A stretch of 33,576 nucleotides of DNA, taken from positions 1 to 33,576 of the forward strand of contig CACWPR010000018.1 in assembly GCA_902762855.1 (NCBI GenBank), written 5' to 3'. The position numbers and the translations under genes are program-made. Source of the stretch: Ruminococcus flavefaciens (GTDB taxonomy: Bacteria > Bacillota > Clostridia > Oscillospirales > Ruminococcaceae). Position 1 is the first letter of the stretch. Each line of letters begins with the position of its first letter. The notes below the pieces were generated by a model. That model was not told the DNA's origin. It did not search any database and saw only the letters and a program-made list of their open reading frames with translations. This document shows, piece by piece, positions 22,141 through 29,745 of this stretch.

Positions 22141-23491
22141 TTACATCACCGCCGAACAGCGGAGCAGGCTCCGGTATCATCTCCGCTGCCTTTTCCTCTG
22201 AGCAGCCGAAGTACCAAGCGAGGAGTTTCTCCCACTTGTACTTGCCGGCAGTTGCAAGCTGTAGCCGCCGTGCATATTCAGCCTCACGGTCGATAGCTAT
22301 TCCGTCACCCCACTCGAACATTGTTTCATAGCTGCCGGAAGGTGCGAGCTTGTAATAGTCAGCATACTCATTCATTATCCAGACTACCTGTTTCAGTGCA
22401 TCCTCCAGAGCCTTCTGCTTTTCCTGCATACTGGATCTGGAGGTGTCTTTGCTTGCACGAACCTCCTCGGCAGTCTTCTCGACAGTCTGAGGATCAGAGA
22501 TAGTACCGTATGCGAGGTCGCAGTCAAATTCTATACGCTGTAATATCCTGTTGAAGCCGTGGAATAGAGCGCTGTCACGTATCGCAGGGGAGAACTCCTT
22601 GAAAAGATCACCGTTTCCATTACCGTTAAGAATACGGTACAGCCTCTTTTTCCCTTTTGGAATAGCAGGCTTGCCCTGTTCGACCTTGAACATCGTGCTT
22701 TCTGCCATGATAGCGAGCTCAGAGCCCTGATATTCCCACATTATCTTCTCCCAGTGCTGATCTGCCTGCCTGATATGCTCCGCAGCCTTCTTGTAGCAGG
22801 ACATTCCGAGAGGAGAACCAATGTCGATGTTATTGACGTCCGGCATTCTGAAATATGCGAAAAGCGGACGCTCAACGTCCCTTATTACCATATTCGATGT
22901 ATATCCGCTCCACTGGTCAACATCATCAAGCCTGCATTCACTGCCGAGAGTATTGCTGTCTTTGCTTGAAAAAGCCCTGTTCTGAACGGTATAAACACCG
23001 CTTTCAGTATCGAGCCTGTGATATTCAAGGCGGGTATAGTGTGTCCTACCGGAAGTATAACGCTCCATAAACACCGCAGCAGTCATCTCACCGTCAGAGC
23101 CAAACTCTACTGGATAAAAACGGTCAGCAGTTATAGTTTCCACCTTTATCTTTTTGCCTAACAGATAGGGTTTGAACACTACACCGCCCAGAGCACAGGC
23201 GAATTCAGTTTTTGTCCGGATATTTGTCATAAAATCCGAATACTGCTTCTGGAGATAATCAGCACGCTCAGAGCCGGTTATCCATGACTTGCCATTATTT
23301 GTTATGAACTTTGCTGTTTTAGAGGCTATACCAGATGCCAGCTCAAGACTGACAGTGTCTTCGATGAGCCAGTATGATTCGTTTGTATAAAGCTCACTCC
23401 AGCTCCGGATAGCCTCCTGCATTTTACTTGAAACAGGAATGGATATTCCCATAGCCTTTTCGATCTCAGCTCCTGATATCAAATTCATCAC
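22118..23491 (-). CDS. Portal protein (SPP1 gp6 type)
   Basis: The 457-residue protein forms the DNA channel at the capsid vertex. It matches the SPP1-type portal family: N-terminal helices with AIRSWSELYTNESYW, a central GGVVFKPYLLGKKIKVETITADRFYPVEF, strands with TAAVFMERYTSGRTHYTRLEYHR, SPLGMSCYKKAAEHIRQAD and, near the end, GTISDPQTVEKTAEEVRASK, a well-kept portal motif. It overlaps the terminase gene upstream by 26 bases and the MuF gene downstream. Confidence 0.92.
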   Translation of the reverse strand: MMNLISGAEIEKAMGISIPVSSKMQEAIRSWSELYTNESYWLIEDTVSLELASGIASKTAKFITNNGKSWITGSERADYLQKQYSDFMTNIRTKTEFACALGGVVFKPYLLGKKIKVETITADRFYPVEFGSDGEMTAAVFMERYTSGRTHYTRLEYHRLDTESGVYTVQNRAFSSKDSNTLGSECRLDDVDQWSGYTSNMVIRDVERPLFAYFRMPDVNNIDIGSPLGMSCYKKAAEHIRQADQHWEKIMWEYQGSELAIMAESTMFKVEQGKPAIPKGKKRLYRILNGNGNGDLFKEFSPAIRDSALFHGFNRILQRIEFDCDLAYGTISDPQTVEKTAEEVRASKDTSRSSMQEKQKALEDALKQVVWIMNEYADYYKLAPSGSYETMFEWGDGIAIDREAEYARRLQLATAGKYKWEKLLAWYFGCSEEKAAEMIPEPAPLFGGDVNANAGLL

Positions 23492-24719
23492 CTCCCAAAT
23501 CTCTTAGCAGTGAATTTCTGAGGACTGTATTCACAAGGTATCTTGTATCGTCCATAGCGTGATCGTGTTCCTTGATGACTGTATCCGTTTTTGCCTTTTC
23601 GTCCCAGCGGTAAAGATGTATCTCTTTAAGGAAGCCTTTGCAGCTCCTGTGAACGAGGATCTCCCCAGCCTTCATCAGCGTTGATGTCCTGCGTATACCT
23701 CCGAGGACGTCGTTGTTCGCCTTGCGGACGTTGAAGCGACCGTGACGGCGGACGCACTCAATAAAGCTGGCAGCAGAGGGATCGATAATGACCTGCTGTA
23801 TGTCATTATCTCCGGCGAGCTTTTCAAGCTCTGCATAATGCTCCTCATCAGTCCTTGATATGCCTTCCTTTCGTGCCTCGTAATAATACTCTGCAACACG
23901 GATAGCCTTATCATCAGTAACACACCATAGTCCCATGGAGCAGGGGTTGAGAGTTCCATAATCCATACTGATGTACCATTCACACCACTCCGGAGAAATA
24001 AACTCGTCGATGATATATTTATCATTCCACTGGGTATAGACAATGCCGTCAGCGACCGCCCACTTTCCCCTGATATACCTATCATAGAATACTCCGATGT
24101 AAAGGCTTTCATAACGAGCTTTTACCTTCGGGTCGAGGGAATAGTTGTCGTCCATTGTAAAATGGAGATATGCAGCGTTTTTCTTGTCAAGCTTTAGTAT
24201 CCATTCTTTGTAGAACCAGTGCTCAGGAGAATCAGGATTGCAGTTGAACCAGAATTTTGAACCCTTTACCGAACATCTTGCAAGAGCCTGCTCCACAAAT
24301 GACTTCGGCATAAGGGCGACCTCGTCAAACATAACACCGGCAAGCGTCATACCCTGAATGAGCATATATGAGGATTCGTCTTTGCCTCCAAAGAAATAAT
24401 AGCGGTTTGTGTGACCGTTTATTGTAACATCAAAACAACTATGACTTAGCTTCAGTTCAATTTTAGCGATTCCTTCAAGCCACTGCTGCATAGGCATTAT
24501 AACATTTCTGCGAATAGATCCGGCTGTTTTACCGCATACTGCAAATGTCTGACCGTTGAACTGGGTACAGCTCCACAGCATAAAACCTATGGTCATAGAC
24601 AGTGATTTGCCGGAACGGACTGATCCGTCGCAGATAACTGCGTCACATCTTTTGGTATCCGGCAGCTTCCACCAGAGCATTGACTTCACCTGCTGCGGAG
24701 AGAACTTGTTATATATCAT
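23466..24719 (-). CDS. terL: Terminase large subunit
   Basis: The 417-residue protein packages DNA with an N-terminal ATPase and a C-terminal RNase H-like nuclease. Walker A is DGSVRSGKS (31-39) and Walker B is VMFDE (129-133). The nuclease acidic residues are expected at Asp253 (SMDYGT), Asp313 (IIDPSAAS) and the Asp390/391 pair (HAMDDTRY). It resembles the PBSX/Terminase_3 family. In a transposable phage it should cut headful DNA out of the host chromosome beside the integrated copy. It overlaps the small upstream gene and the portal gene. Confidence 0.93.
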   Translation of the reverse strand: MIYNKFSPQQVKSMLWWKLPDTKRCDAVICDGSVRSGKSLSMTIGFMLWSCTQFNGQTFAVCGKTAGSIRRNVIMPMQQWLEGIAKIELKLSHSCFDVTINGHTNRYYFFGGKDESSYMLIQGMTLAGVMFDEVALMPKSFVEQALARCSVKGSKFWFNCNPDSPEHWFYKEWILKLDKKNAAYLHFTMDDNYSLDPKVKARYESLYIGVFYDRYIRGKWAVADGIVYTQWNDKYIIDEFISPEWCEWYISMDYGTLNPCSMGLWCVTDDKAIRVAEYYYEARKEGISRTDEEHYAELEKLAGDNDIQQVIIDPSAASFIECVRRHGRFNVRKANNDVLGGIRRTSTLMKAGEILVHRSCKGFLKEIHLYRWDEKAKTDTVIKEHDHAMDDTRYLVNTVLRNSLLRDLGGDEFDIRS

Positions 24720-25065
24720 TTGCGCTCTCTCCGATCATTTCAAGCAGATTTGTGATATTGCTTGAATCTGTCTCGATCTTTTCACCTGCTCCGGCAGCGT
24801 TCATGATCCTGTTGATCTCTGTCTCAGCTGAAACAAGCTCTGCGTTCTCCTTCAGGAACTGATAAAGCTCCATATGACGCTTACGGAATTCATCTGCAAG
24901 TTTCCGGCGCTGCTTGGGTTCAGCAGTGTTTAAATAGTCCTTAATAAATGATTTAAGATCGGTAAAATCCGAATTTTTGACAGTGTTTTTACTGTCCTCA
25001 TATTTGCTGAGCCCGCTGATCAGAGCGTCCAGACTTTTCTTTTTGATACAGTTCAATACTGCCAC
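24709..25065 (-). CDS. First late gene, possible terminase small subunit
   Basis: The protein of up to 118 residues is helical and charged (KYEDSKNTVKNSDFTDLKSF, QRRKLADEFRKRHMELYQFL) and lies directly before terL, with an 11-base overlap. Position suggests a terminase small subunit or packaging accessory, but no HTH is obvious. The start is unclear: GTG 25065 overlaps its own GAGG box, while TTG 25056 has AGGTGG 5 bases upstream and may be the true start. Confidence 0.6.
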   Translation of the reverse strand: MAVLNCIKKKSLDALISGLSKYEDSKNTVKNSDFTDLKSFIKDYLNTAEPKQRRKLADEFRKRHMELYQFLKENAELVSAETEINRIMNAAGAGEKIETDSSNITNLLEMIGESANDI

Positions 25066-25085
25066 CTCATTTCGTGTATAAAAAT

Positions 25086-25108
25086 AAGGGCTTTATTTGC
25101 CCTTTTTT
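25086..25108. terminator. Terminator-like hairpin before the late operon
   Basis: AAGGGC and GCCCTT form a 6-bp stem with a TTTATTT loop, followed by T on the plus strand and, on the minus strand, by TTATTTTTATA. It lies between the NusG-like gene and the first late gene, where a control terminator would be placed. Confidence 0.6.
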
Positions 25109-25199
25109 GACGTTGTATAATTTGTGGTGTAATTTCACGGGCGAAGTTCTTTAAACGCACAGAAACGAAATTAAATGTATTTTAAACGATAATTTTCGG

Positions 25200-25240
25200 G
25201 GCGTGCTCCGCCATTCGGATATTAGCATCTTAAATATCCG
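25200..25240 (-). promoter_or_regulatory. Two tandem hairpins in the late-operon leader
   Basis: This 244-base stretch between the NusG-like gene and the first late gene has no convincing ORF. On the minus strand it contains an 8-bp hairpin, CGGATATT / AATATCCG with a 9-base loop (25216-25240), then a short GGCG / CGCC hairpin with a GAGCA loop (25200-25212), and about 95 bases later the terminator-like hairpin. The order resembles a leader recognised by a dedicated antiterminator; a recruitment role is inferred. Confidence 0.4.
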
Positions 25241-25309
25241 TTTTAAAGTAGTTCTCATACGCTCATCTGCCGGGACGAATCAACCGTACAAATGGTCACG
25301 TACTGTTTT

Positions 25310-25795
25310 CTATATACCGATAACAGGTAATGTTATCTTATGCTCTTTGCCAAAGAGTTCCAGTTTTATTCTTGCCCGACGTTGCCGGAGGTCGAGGGAT
25401 ATGATATTGTCCACATAGTTCCTGAGAACACCAGACAATACCATTTTCGCACCTGCCGCTGTGGAATATACCTTTGATGCTGCTATAGGGATACCGTCGT
25501 TATTAAGTATCCTTATATACATCGCCTCATCTTTAGGAAGCTCCTCAGGCTTGCCGAAACCGAGGAACCTTACAACTCCTTCGACAGATCTTATCCTGTA
25601 ATATGTATCATCGGTAAGCTCGCACTCCACAAAGAGGTATTGTGTAAAAAGCAGCCTCTGACTTATGTGCCAGCTTCCACCTCTACGGATGTGCTGCTCC
25701 GTCATGGGACATAGAACCTTGTATCCTCTCTTACGCAGAGTTCCGGCTGCTGATAGTTCAAAGCCGGGCTTGATCTGCAATACGTACATATCCAT
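25310..25795 (-). CDS. NusG paralogue, LoaP/UpxY-type antiterminator
   Basis: The 161-residue protein has the NGN domain of specialised NusG proteins (MYVLQIKPGFELSAAGTLRKRGYKV, SQRLLFTQYLFVECEL, IRSVEGVVRFLGFGKPEEL) and a C-terminal KOW-like domain (about 113-161, MVLSGVLRNYVDNIISLDLRQRRARIKLELFG), as in LoaP, RfaH and UpxY. These travel with RNA polymerase and suppress termination in one target operon. The gene lies directly before the late operon leader and terminator hairpin, which suggests that it replaces the Mu C protein as late gene switch. Confidence 0.82.
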   Translation of the reverse strand: MDMYVLQIKPGFELSAAGTLRKRGYKVLCPMTEQHIRRGGSWHISQRLLFTQYLFVECELTDDTYYRIRSVEGVVRFLGFGKPEELPKDEAMYIRILNNDGIPIAASKVYSTAAGAKMVLSGVLRNYVDNIISLDLRQRRARIKLELFGKEHKITLPVIGI

Positions 25796-25799
25796 ATCA

Positions 25800-26339
25800 T
25801 CACCCTGCCTTTGTTTTTTCCTTCAGGAATTTCTTGACTTCCTTGAACAGCTCCGGACGTTCCGCAGCCATTGCCTCGAATATGAGTGACTGGAACTGTT
25901 CAGCACCGTTTTCAAGTATATCCTTATTCTTGATGTCCACATTACGCTTGTAAGCTGCCGCCCTGGTAAGAGCTATTGCGTGCTTTGAAAGTGTATCAAA
26001 GTCAACGTTTTTGAGATGCTCCTCGTCCATTTTGCTGACAGCATCCAACATCTGACCGCTGAGGAGACGGAGGATACCTTCTGTTATATCAAGATCGGGA
26101 TATTTCTCTGTCTCTTCCATAATTGCCCGGAAATTCTGCTGGCTCATTCTCAGAGCGTCCAGTGTGCTCATAAGGCTCTTGGCGTACCGCCCGACAGCTG
26201 CTATGGAAACGCTCATGCCGTTTTGCTTTATATAGTCAACGATCTCACGGTACAGAGCTCCTGTTTTTATCATTTCATCAACAGTCTCTTTTACTGTGGG
26301 ATCAAGCTGATCTATTTTTGAATGCTTCCTGTTTCCCAT
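25800..26339 (-). CDS. Mu gp27-like protein (DUF3486)
   Basis: The 179-residue protein matches the Mu gp27 family: N-terminal RKHSKIDQLDPTVKETVDEMI, then a HTH-like segment (YREIVDYIKQNGMSVSIAAVGRYAKSL) and a helical C-terminus. In Mu the gp27 gene precedes the terminase genes, and family members are thought to act as packaging or small terminase-like DNA-binding proteins. Here it lies upstream of the NusG-like gene; GAGG lies 6 bases before the ATG. Confidence 0.8.
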   Translation of the reverse strand: MGNRKHSKIDQLDPTVKETVDEMIKTGALYREIVDYIKQNGMSVSIAAVGRYAKSLMSTLDALRMSQQNFRAIMEETEKYPDLDITEGILRLLSGQMLDAVSKMDEEHLKNVDFDTLSKHAIALTRAAAYKRNVDIKNKDILENGAEQFQSLIFEAMAAERPELFKEVKKFLKEKTKAG

Positions 26340-26340
26340 A

Positions 26341-26670
26341 TCAGACCTCTATGCATTCGTCCGACTTCACGCAGGCTATGATCTTTATGCCGTCCGCCGA
26401 GACTTTTGCCTCAATCTCATAAAAATCACAGTCTGCGAGAGTCGTTGGCTGTTTACTGCGGATGTTCCGCATATTGATGTAACCGGACTCGGAAAGGTAG
26501 TTTACACTATCCCTGAGCTCCTGCTCTGTAAGCGTAGGTTCCAGAGCATATTTAAGCTCCGAGAGCTGTACATATTTTTCCCGGAGCAGGTTTATACCTT
26601 TCAGAACAACACCGTTATTCCGGAAGAATTTCTTCTGCCGGATACGTTCCTGCATTTCTTTTGTTTCCAA
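26341..26670 (-). CDS. Small phage protein of the gp27 neighbourhood
   Basis: The 109-residue protein looks like a winged-helix fold: MQERIRQKKFFRNNGVVLKG, then TLTEQELRDSVNYLSESGYINMRN and strands with DCDFYEIEAKVSADGIKII. Similar small proteins occur before gp27 in Firmicute Mu-like phages, sometimes annotated as gp26-like. It begins at TTG 26670 with AGGAG 9 bases upstream; an internal ATG at 26655 is the alternative. No function is assigned. Confidence 0.65.
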   Translation of the reverse strand: METKEMQERIRQKKFFRNNGVVLKGINLLREKYVQLSELKYALEPTLTEQELRDSVNYLSESGYINMRNIRSKQPTTLADCDFYEIEAKVSADGIKIIACVKSDECIEV

Positions 26671-26682
26671 TGCCTTTCACTC

Positions 26683-26994
26683 CTATCTGCTGCAATAGCT
26701 GTCGATCTTACTTTCAAGCCGGGTCATTACCCGGATAAAATCCTCATTCTTGGTTGTATGCTCTTTGATATAGTCGATATTATCAGTGAGCTTCTGCATT
26801 GTGGCTTTTATCTCAGCTACCTCCGCTTTTGTTGCGTACTTTTCCGATAAGAGATACTGCGCCTCTCGACTTTCCCTTACTTCACTTTCAAGTTTATCTA
26901 TCTTGTCCATAGTACGTTTCAGGAAATAACTGATGATACCAATAGCTATCGTTATTCCGGTCGTAATTATGAAGTAAATAAGGTTTCCTGCCAT
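26683..26994 (-). CDS. Membrane-anchored coiled-coil protein (DUF2730-like)
   Basis: The 103-residue protein begins with one hydrophobic helix (MAGNLIYFIITTGITIAIGIISYFLK, written here only as residues 1-26) and continues as a long coiled coil to the end, the layout of the Mu-like DUF2730 (gp25-type) proteins. The ATG at 26994 has GGCGGTG just upstream; a longer reading from 27042 would start inside an inverted repeat. It ends in TAG. It is the first gene after the dyad promoter region and thus the first middle gene. Confidence 0.65.
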   Translation of the reverse strand: MAGNLIYFIITTGITIAIGIISYFLKRTMDKIDKLESEVRESREAQYLLSEKYATKAEVAEIKATMQKLTDNIDYIKEHTTKNEDFIRVMTRLESKIDSYCSR

Positions 26995-27009
26995 TGTATC
27001 ACCGCCAAA

Positions 27010-27056
27010 AAATAAGTAGTATAACGTGGTTTCTGACCTCATTATACTACTTATTT
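27010..27056. promoter_or_regulatory. 15-bp perfect dyad and candidate middle promoter
   Basis: AAATAAGTAGTATAA (27010-27024) and TTATACTACTTATTT (27042-27056) are perfect inverted repeats separated by 17 bases. On the minus strand the upstream arm contains TATAAT (27046-27041) and a -35-like TTTCCA lies 18 bases before it, so the dyad overlaps a promoter. The downstream arm runs into TTTTTT, so it could also form a terminator. It lies directly downstream of the Mor-type gene and ahead of the middle genes. Confidence 0.55.
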
Positions 27057-27099
27057 AATGTACATGGAAATAGTGTTTTTATTTATTTTTACTGCCTGT

Positions 27100-27414
27100 T
27101 CAATCATTAAAGCTCAGCTGCCCCTCCAGTGGAGCTACCCTCAGCTCTCTACGCTTCGGAGCAACAATGTCCCTGATAGTCATTTCTGATATTCCGTATT
27201 CACGGGAAAGCTCTTTGTAGTTGCTGCCATCGAACTTTTCGTTAAGTTCCTTGTCCCTTAGGTCTTTAAGGACCGAATCAGCCTGCTGTATATATAGCTG
27301 AGTGCCTCCATAGTGGCGAACAAGTTTTTTGTAGGCATCAAGCCCTATTACCTCTGCAAGTTCCCTTTGGTCGTCTCTAAGCTGCTCAGCACTTTCGAGT
27401 TTATCAATATCCAT
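27100..27414 (-). CDS. mor: Mor transcription activator family protein
   Basis: The 104-residue protein matches the Mu Mor/C family: a helical dimerisation region (LESAEQLRDDQRELAEVIGLDAYKKLVRHYGG), then the typical YIQQADSVLKDLRDKELNEKF and a helix-turn-helix with NYKELSREYGISEMTIRDIV. Mor binds upstream of the middle promoter and recruits RNA polymerase. Here the next gene downstream lies beyond a 15-bp dyad and a promoter-like sequence, matching that role. AGGAGG lies 9 bases before the ATG. Confidence 0.9.
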   Translation of the reverse strand: MDIDKLESAEQLRDDQRELAEVIGLDAYKKLVRHYGGTQLYIQQADSVLKDLRDKELNEKFDGSNYKELSREYGISEMTIRDIVAPKRRELRVAPLEGQLSFND

Positions 27415-27899
27415 TATCCGCTGCCTCCTCTTGAAGCCTTGCGTTCAGCACTCCGTACATAACGCTTAAGCTGCTCTATGAGGCGTGTACCGTCATTAAA
27501 GTTTATCCAGCGAAAAGGATCTTTTCTCGAAGCTGTTATGCCAAGAATTTTTTGAATAGCTCCAAGGAGGCGGTCACATACGGAAGCTTCTGTTGGTTCA
27601 AGTTCAGCAAGCCTGTAAATGCACCTCCACGCAAGATTCTGCTGCGAAATCGTCATCATACCCGGAGCAGTTTTATTATTCTTGTCTCGCATTTTAAGCG
27701 GTTCAGTATGATTTTTCATTTTCATGCGTTCCTGCAGCTCGTGCTGAACAGCATTTGCCTCTGCCGGAGTAAGTTCGCCTACGTGCTCTTTTCCTGTAAT
27801 ACCGTAAACGAGCTGATGGAAAGCATCCTCTTTGCTGTCTCGTTCGACCATTCCGAGACTTGAAGCCAAAGCGTAAAGTCTGCCTGTCATAGTTGCCAT
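27414..27899 (-). CDS. gemA: GemA (Mu gp16) regulatory protein
   Basis: The 161-residue protein matches the GemA/DUF1018 family: N-terminal RLYALASSLGMVERDSKEDAFHQLVYGITG, central LTPAEANAVQHELQERMK, then ISQQNLAWRCIYRLAELEP and a C-terminal RLLGAIQKILGI. GemA lies upstream of mor in Mu, as here, and modulates host gene expression and DNA replication or supercoiling. The stop and the mor start are adjacent. Confidence 0.88.
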   Translation of the reverse strand: MATMTGRLYALASSLGMVERDSKEDAFHQLVYGITGKEHVGELTPAEANAVQHELQERMKMKNHTEPLKMRDKNNKTAPGMMTISQQNLAWRCIYRLAELEPTEASVCDRLLGAIQKILGITASRKDPFRWINFNDGTRLIEQLKRYVRSAERKASRGGSG

Positions 27900-27903
27900 A
27901 GAA

Positions 27904-28674
27904 TCACTTCCTTAATCTGTAATTTTTATCCCTGCCTTTTGGTATTATATACTTGTTCCCACGGGCCATTTTTATGATACGTCCACCAAGAGCTTCGTCT
28001 ATATCTATAAGGTCATCAAGGCTTAGCTCCGAAGATATCACTGTCATTTTATTGTTCCTGTCACGATAGTCGATGAGTTCAAATGCGAGCTTTATATCTG
28101 CGTCGCTTACTGTTTCCTGCTTAAAAAGGTCATCAATGTAAAGTACATCAGTTTTCTTAAAGCCGTCCATCATCTGCACGTATTCCTTGTCGTTGACAAG
28201 GGCTTTCAGCACCACTGAGTCCTCACGCCAGACGAAATACCTCGCACTCTTTCCACGTTTTATCATAGCGCCTATAATTGCGGTACAGAGGTGTGTTTTT
28301 CCGCTGCCGCTCTGACCTCCGATGTAGAAGCTGCCGTTGTCCTGACAGGAGAACTTTACAGCGCCGTCTTTCATAGTCTCTTGCCACTTTTCTGTACATT
28401 CAAAATTCTTGAAGGAACAGCGGCGGAGGAGCTCCTCCAGACCGCTGTCTTTTATTCTTCTGAGTGTATCACGGGTTTTGAGGCACTTGCACTCAGCAAG
28501 CACCTCATTCTCGTCAACTATCTTTTCGATATATCCTTTGTTTTTGCATAATGGGCAATCGTACCCTTTGAGATTGCCTGATCTCTTATTATAGCTGTCA
28601 GCTTTCATCTGTAAGAATTCAGCATATGACAGCTCCGTATTGATCTCCGGTATCGTTAGATTCGGCAGCTCCAC
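27904..28674 (-). CDS. DnaC/IstB-type helicase loader ATPase
   Basis: The 256-residue AAA+ protein has an N-terminal zinc-binding region (CPLC at 40-43, then ECKC at 61-64), Walker A GGQSGSGKT (119-127), Walker B VLYIDDLF (177-184) and sensor ISSELSLDDL, as in DnaC-like loaders that place the replicative helicase on DNA. I choose GTG 28674, because GGAGGAGG lies 6 bases upstream. It partly overlaps the upstream replication gene. A helicase loader is unusual next to a Mu-type module, which in Mu relies on host PriA to load DnaB. Confidence 0.88.
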   Translation of the reverse strand: MELPNLTIPEINTELSYAEFLQMKADSYNKRSGNLKGYDCPLCKNKGYIEKIVDENEVLAECKCLKTRDTLRRIKDSGLEELLRRCSFKNFECTEKWQETMKDGAVKFSCQDNGSFYIGGQSGSGKTHLCTAIIGAMIKRGKSARYFVWREDSVVLKALVNDKEYVQMMDGFKKTDVLYIDDLFKQETVSDADIKLAFELIDYRDRNNKMTVISSELSLDDLIDIDEALGGRIIKMARGNKYIIPKGRDKNYRLRK

Positions 28675-28921
28675 ACTGTTCCTCCTCCCAGTCACGCCGG
28701 TTCAGCCATGTCTGAGCCAACGGTATATATTTTGTATTGATGTGTTTCCAGTCCTTCATCTTAGCCTGTCGTTCAAGCTCCTTCAGGAGCTTCGGCATCA
28801 CAGCTTCATCAATACCGATTTTTTCAAATGTACGGAGAGCTTTAGGCTTGCCCTCCTTTCGGGGATAGGCTTTCCAGAATCTGTCAAACAGCTCATTGTT
28901 CGTTACTACTGCTTTTCTCAT
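28619..28921 (-). CDS. Replication protein, DnaD/O-like C-terminal domain
   Basis: The 100-residue protein contains NELFDRFWKAYPRKEGKPKA and a segment ending in IPLAQTWLNRRDWEEE, the pattern found at the end of phage replication initiators (O/DnaD-like); the usual DNA-binding N-terminal domain is missing. ATG 28921 has AGGAGG 6 bases upstream. It lies directly before the DnaC-like gene with a 56-base overlap, the classic initiator/loader pair. It could be a short adaptor that recruits the loader. Confidence 0.72.
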   Translation of the reverse strand: MRKAVVTNNELFDRFWKAYPRKEGKPKALRTFEKIGIDEAVMPKLLKELERQAKMKDWKHINTKYIPLAQTWLNRRDWEEEQCGAAESNDTGDQYGAVIC

Positions 28922-29069
28922 AATATCCCTCCTTTGCCCTGTGCCTGTCCTCATGCATAAGGCAGACACTATATTTATCGACCGGAGTTCCGAGCCTGTA
29001 ACAGTAGAGGTTATCACTACTGCCGGAGGAATACTTGCAGTTCTGGCAGCAGGTTATGTTCTCATCCAT
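28893..29069 (-). CDS. Small zinc-finger-like phage protein
   Basis: The 58-residue protein has several Cys and His: ITCCQNCKYSSG, NLYCYRLGTPVDKYSVCLMHEDRH. A zinc site from CxxC plus later Cys/His is likely. ATG 29069 has GGAGG 8 bases upstream and overlaps the previous gene by 8 bases; it also overlaps the replication gene. Similar Cys-rich small proteins are common in Firmicute phage early regions; the function is unknown. Confidence 0.68.
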   Translation of the reverse strand: MDENITCCQNCKYSSGSSDNLYCYRLGTPVDKYSVCLMHEDRHRAKEGYYEKSSSNEQ

Positions 29070-29346
29070 TCTCAGCGCCTCCGTCTTTGTGGTATACGCT
29101 GCTTTCCTCAGCGAGCAGTTTGGCAAGTTCAAACTCCCAGCGATACTGATAATCAGGGTACGGACGGTGAACCTCAGAGTGAGCAAGCTCAAGGATCTTT
29201 TTCAGCCTGCGGCATTCGTCATCATAAAGTGCGATCTGACGTATACCATTTTCAGCTTCATTTTCACGATCCTTCAGCTGCGTTTTCAGTTCTGTTACAT
29301 AGGCGTTCGCCTCAGTTTCTGTCATCCACTTCCCGTCTATCCACAT
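29062..29346 (-). CDS. Early phage protein, coiled coil
   Basis: The 94-residue protein is charged and helical (ETEANAYVTELKTQLKDREN and CRRLKKILELAHSEV), then ends in YQYRWEFELAKLLAEESS. Its start overlaps the stop of a 47-codon gene (TGATG) and it overlaps the next gene by 8 bases, so it is part of the same tight operon. I do not recognise a family. Confidence 0.65.
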   Translation of the reverse strand: MWIDGKWMTETEANAYVTELKTQLKDRENEAENGIRQIALYDDECRRLKKILELAHSEVHRPYPDYQYRWEFELAKLLAEESSVYHKDGGAENG

Positions 29347-29489
29347 CAGTATTCACCTCGCAGTATCATATCGTTCGCAAGCCTTACCATACAGCAAGCG
29401 ACACTATCAGTGCCCTTGCAATACTTTCTGCACGTTCCGGAAATGCAGCTGTTCGCACCGAGATAGTATAAATCTTTAGCTGTTTTCAT
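29346..29489 (-). CDS. 47-residue cysteine-rich early protein
   Basis: A small ORF, starting MKTAKDLYYLGANSCISGT and ending MILRGEY, fills the gap between two early genes. It has five cysteines in a short stretch (NSCISGTCRKYC and ACC). GGAGGT lies 7 bases before the ATG, its start overlaps the upstream gene by 14 bases and its stop overlaps the next ATG. A small zinc-binding protein is likely. Confidence 0.68.
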   Translation of the reverse strand: MKTAKDLYYLGANSCISGTCRKYCKGTDSVACCMVRLANDMILRGEY

Positions 29490-29745
29490 CATCAGCACCT
29501 CCGACTTTCTCAGCATGAGCATCCTGAAACAGCAGACGGGTCAGTACGCTGATGAACTCAAGCGGATCATAGTGTGTATCTCCAAGCTGATTTACAACAA
29601 ACTGAAAAGCATGAAATATTGACAGAGCAATTTCGTTTCCGTCCTCTGACTCAATCTGAGGGAAACTGCACAGTTCTCGATTATCCTCATCCTTAAAACA
29701 GTCCCTAATAGCAACAACGAACTGCATTGTCATTTCATTATTCAT
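29476..29745 (-). CDS. Early phage protein, unknown
   Basis: The 89-residue acidic protein (MNNEMTMQFVVAIRDCFKDE, then a Asp/Glu-rich end) is not recognised. ATG 29745 has GGAGG 8 bases upstream; the GTG at 29754 is too close to that site. It overlaps the genes on both sides, which supports real coding. Confidence 0.62.
   Translation of the reverse strand: MNNEMTMQFVVAIRDCFKDEDNRELCSFPQIESEDGNEIALSIFHAFQFVVNQLGDTHYDPLEFISVLTRLLFQDAHAEKVGGADDENS

Noticed and set aside
25110..25309. Extra gene in the late leader
   Set aside because: No minus-strand ORF with start and ribosome binding site spans it; the plus-strand frame at 25203-25418 runs into the antisense of the NusG-like gene.
28896..29471. 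Plus-strand frames across the early genes
   Set aside because: They oppose a run of small overlapping minus-strand genes with good ribosome binding sites; no plus-strand gene is supported anywhere in the prophage.
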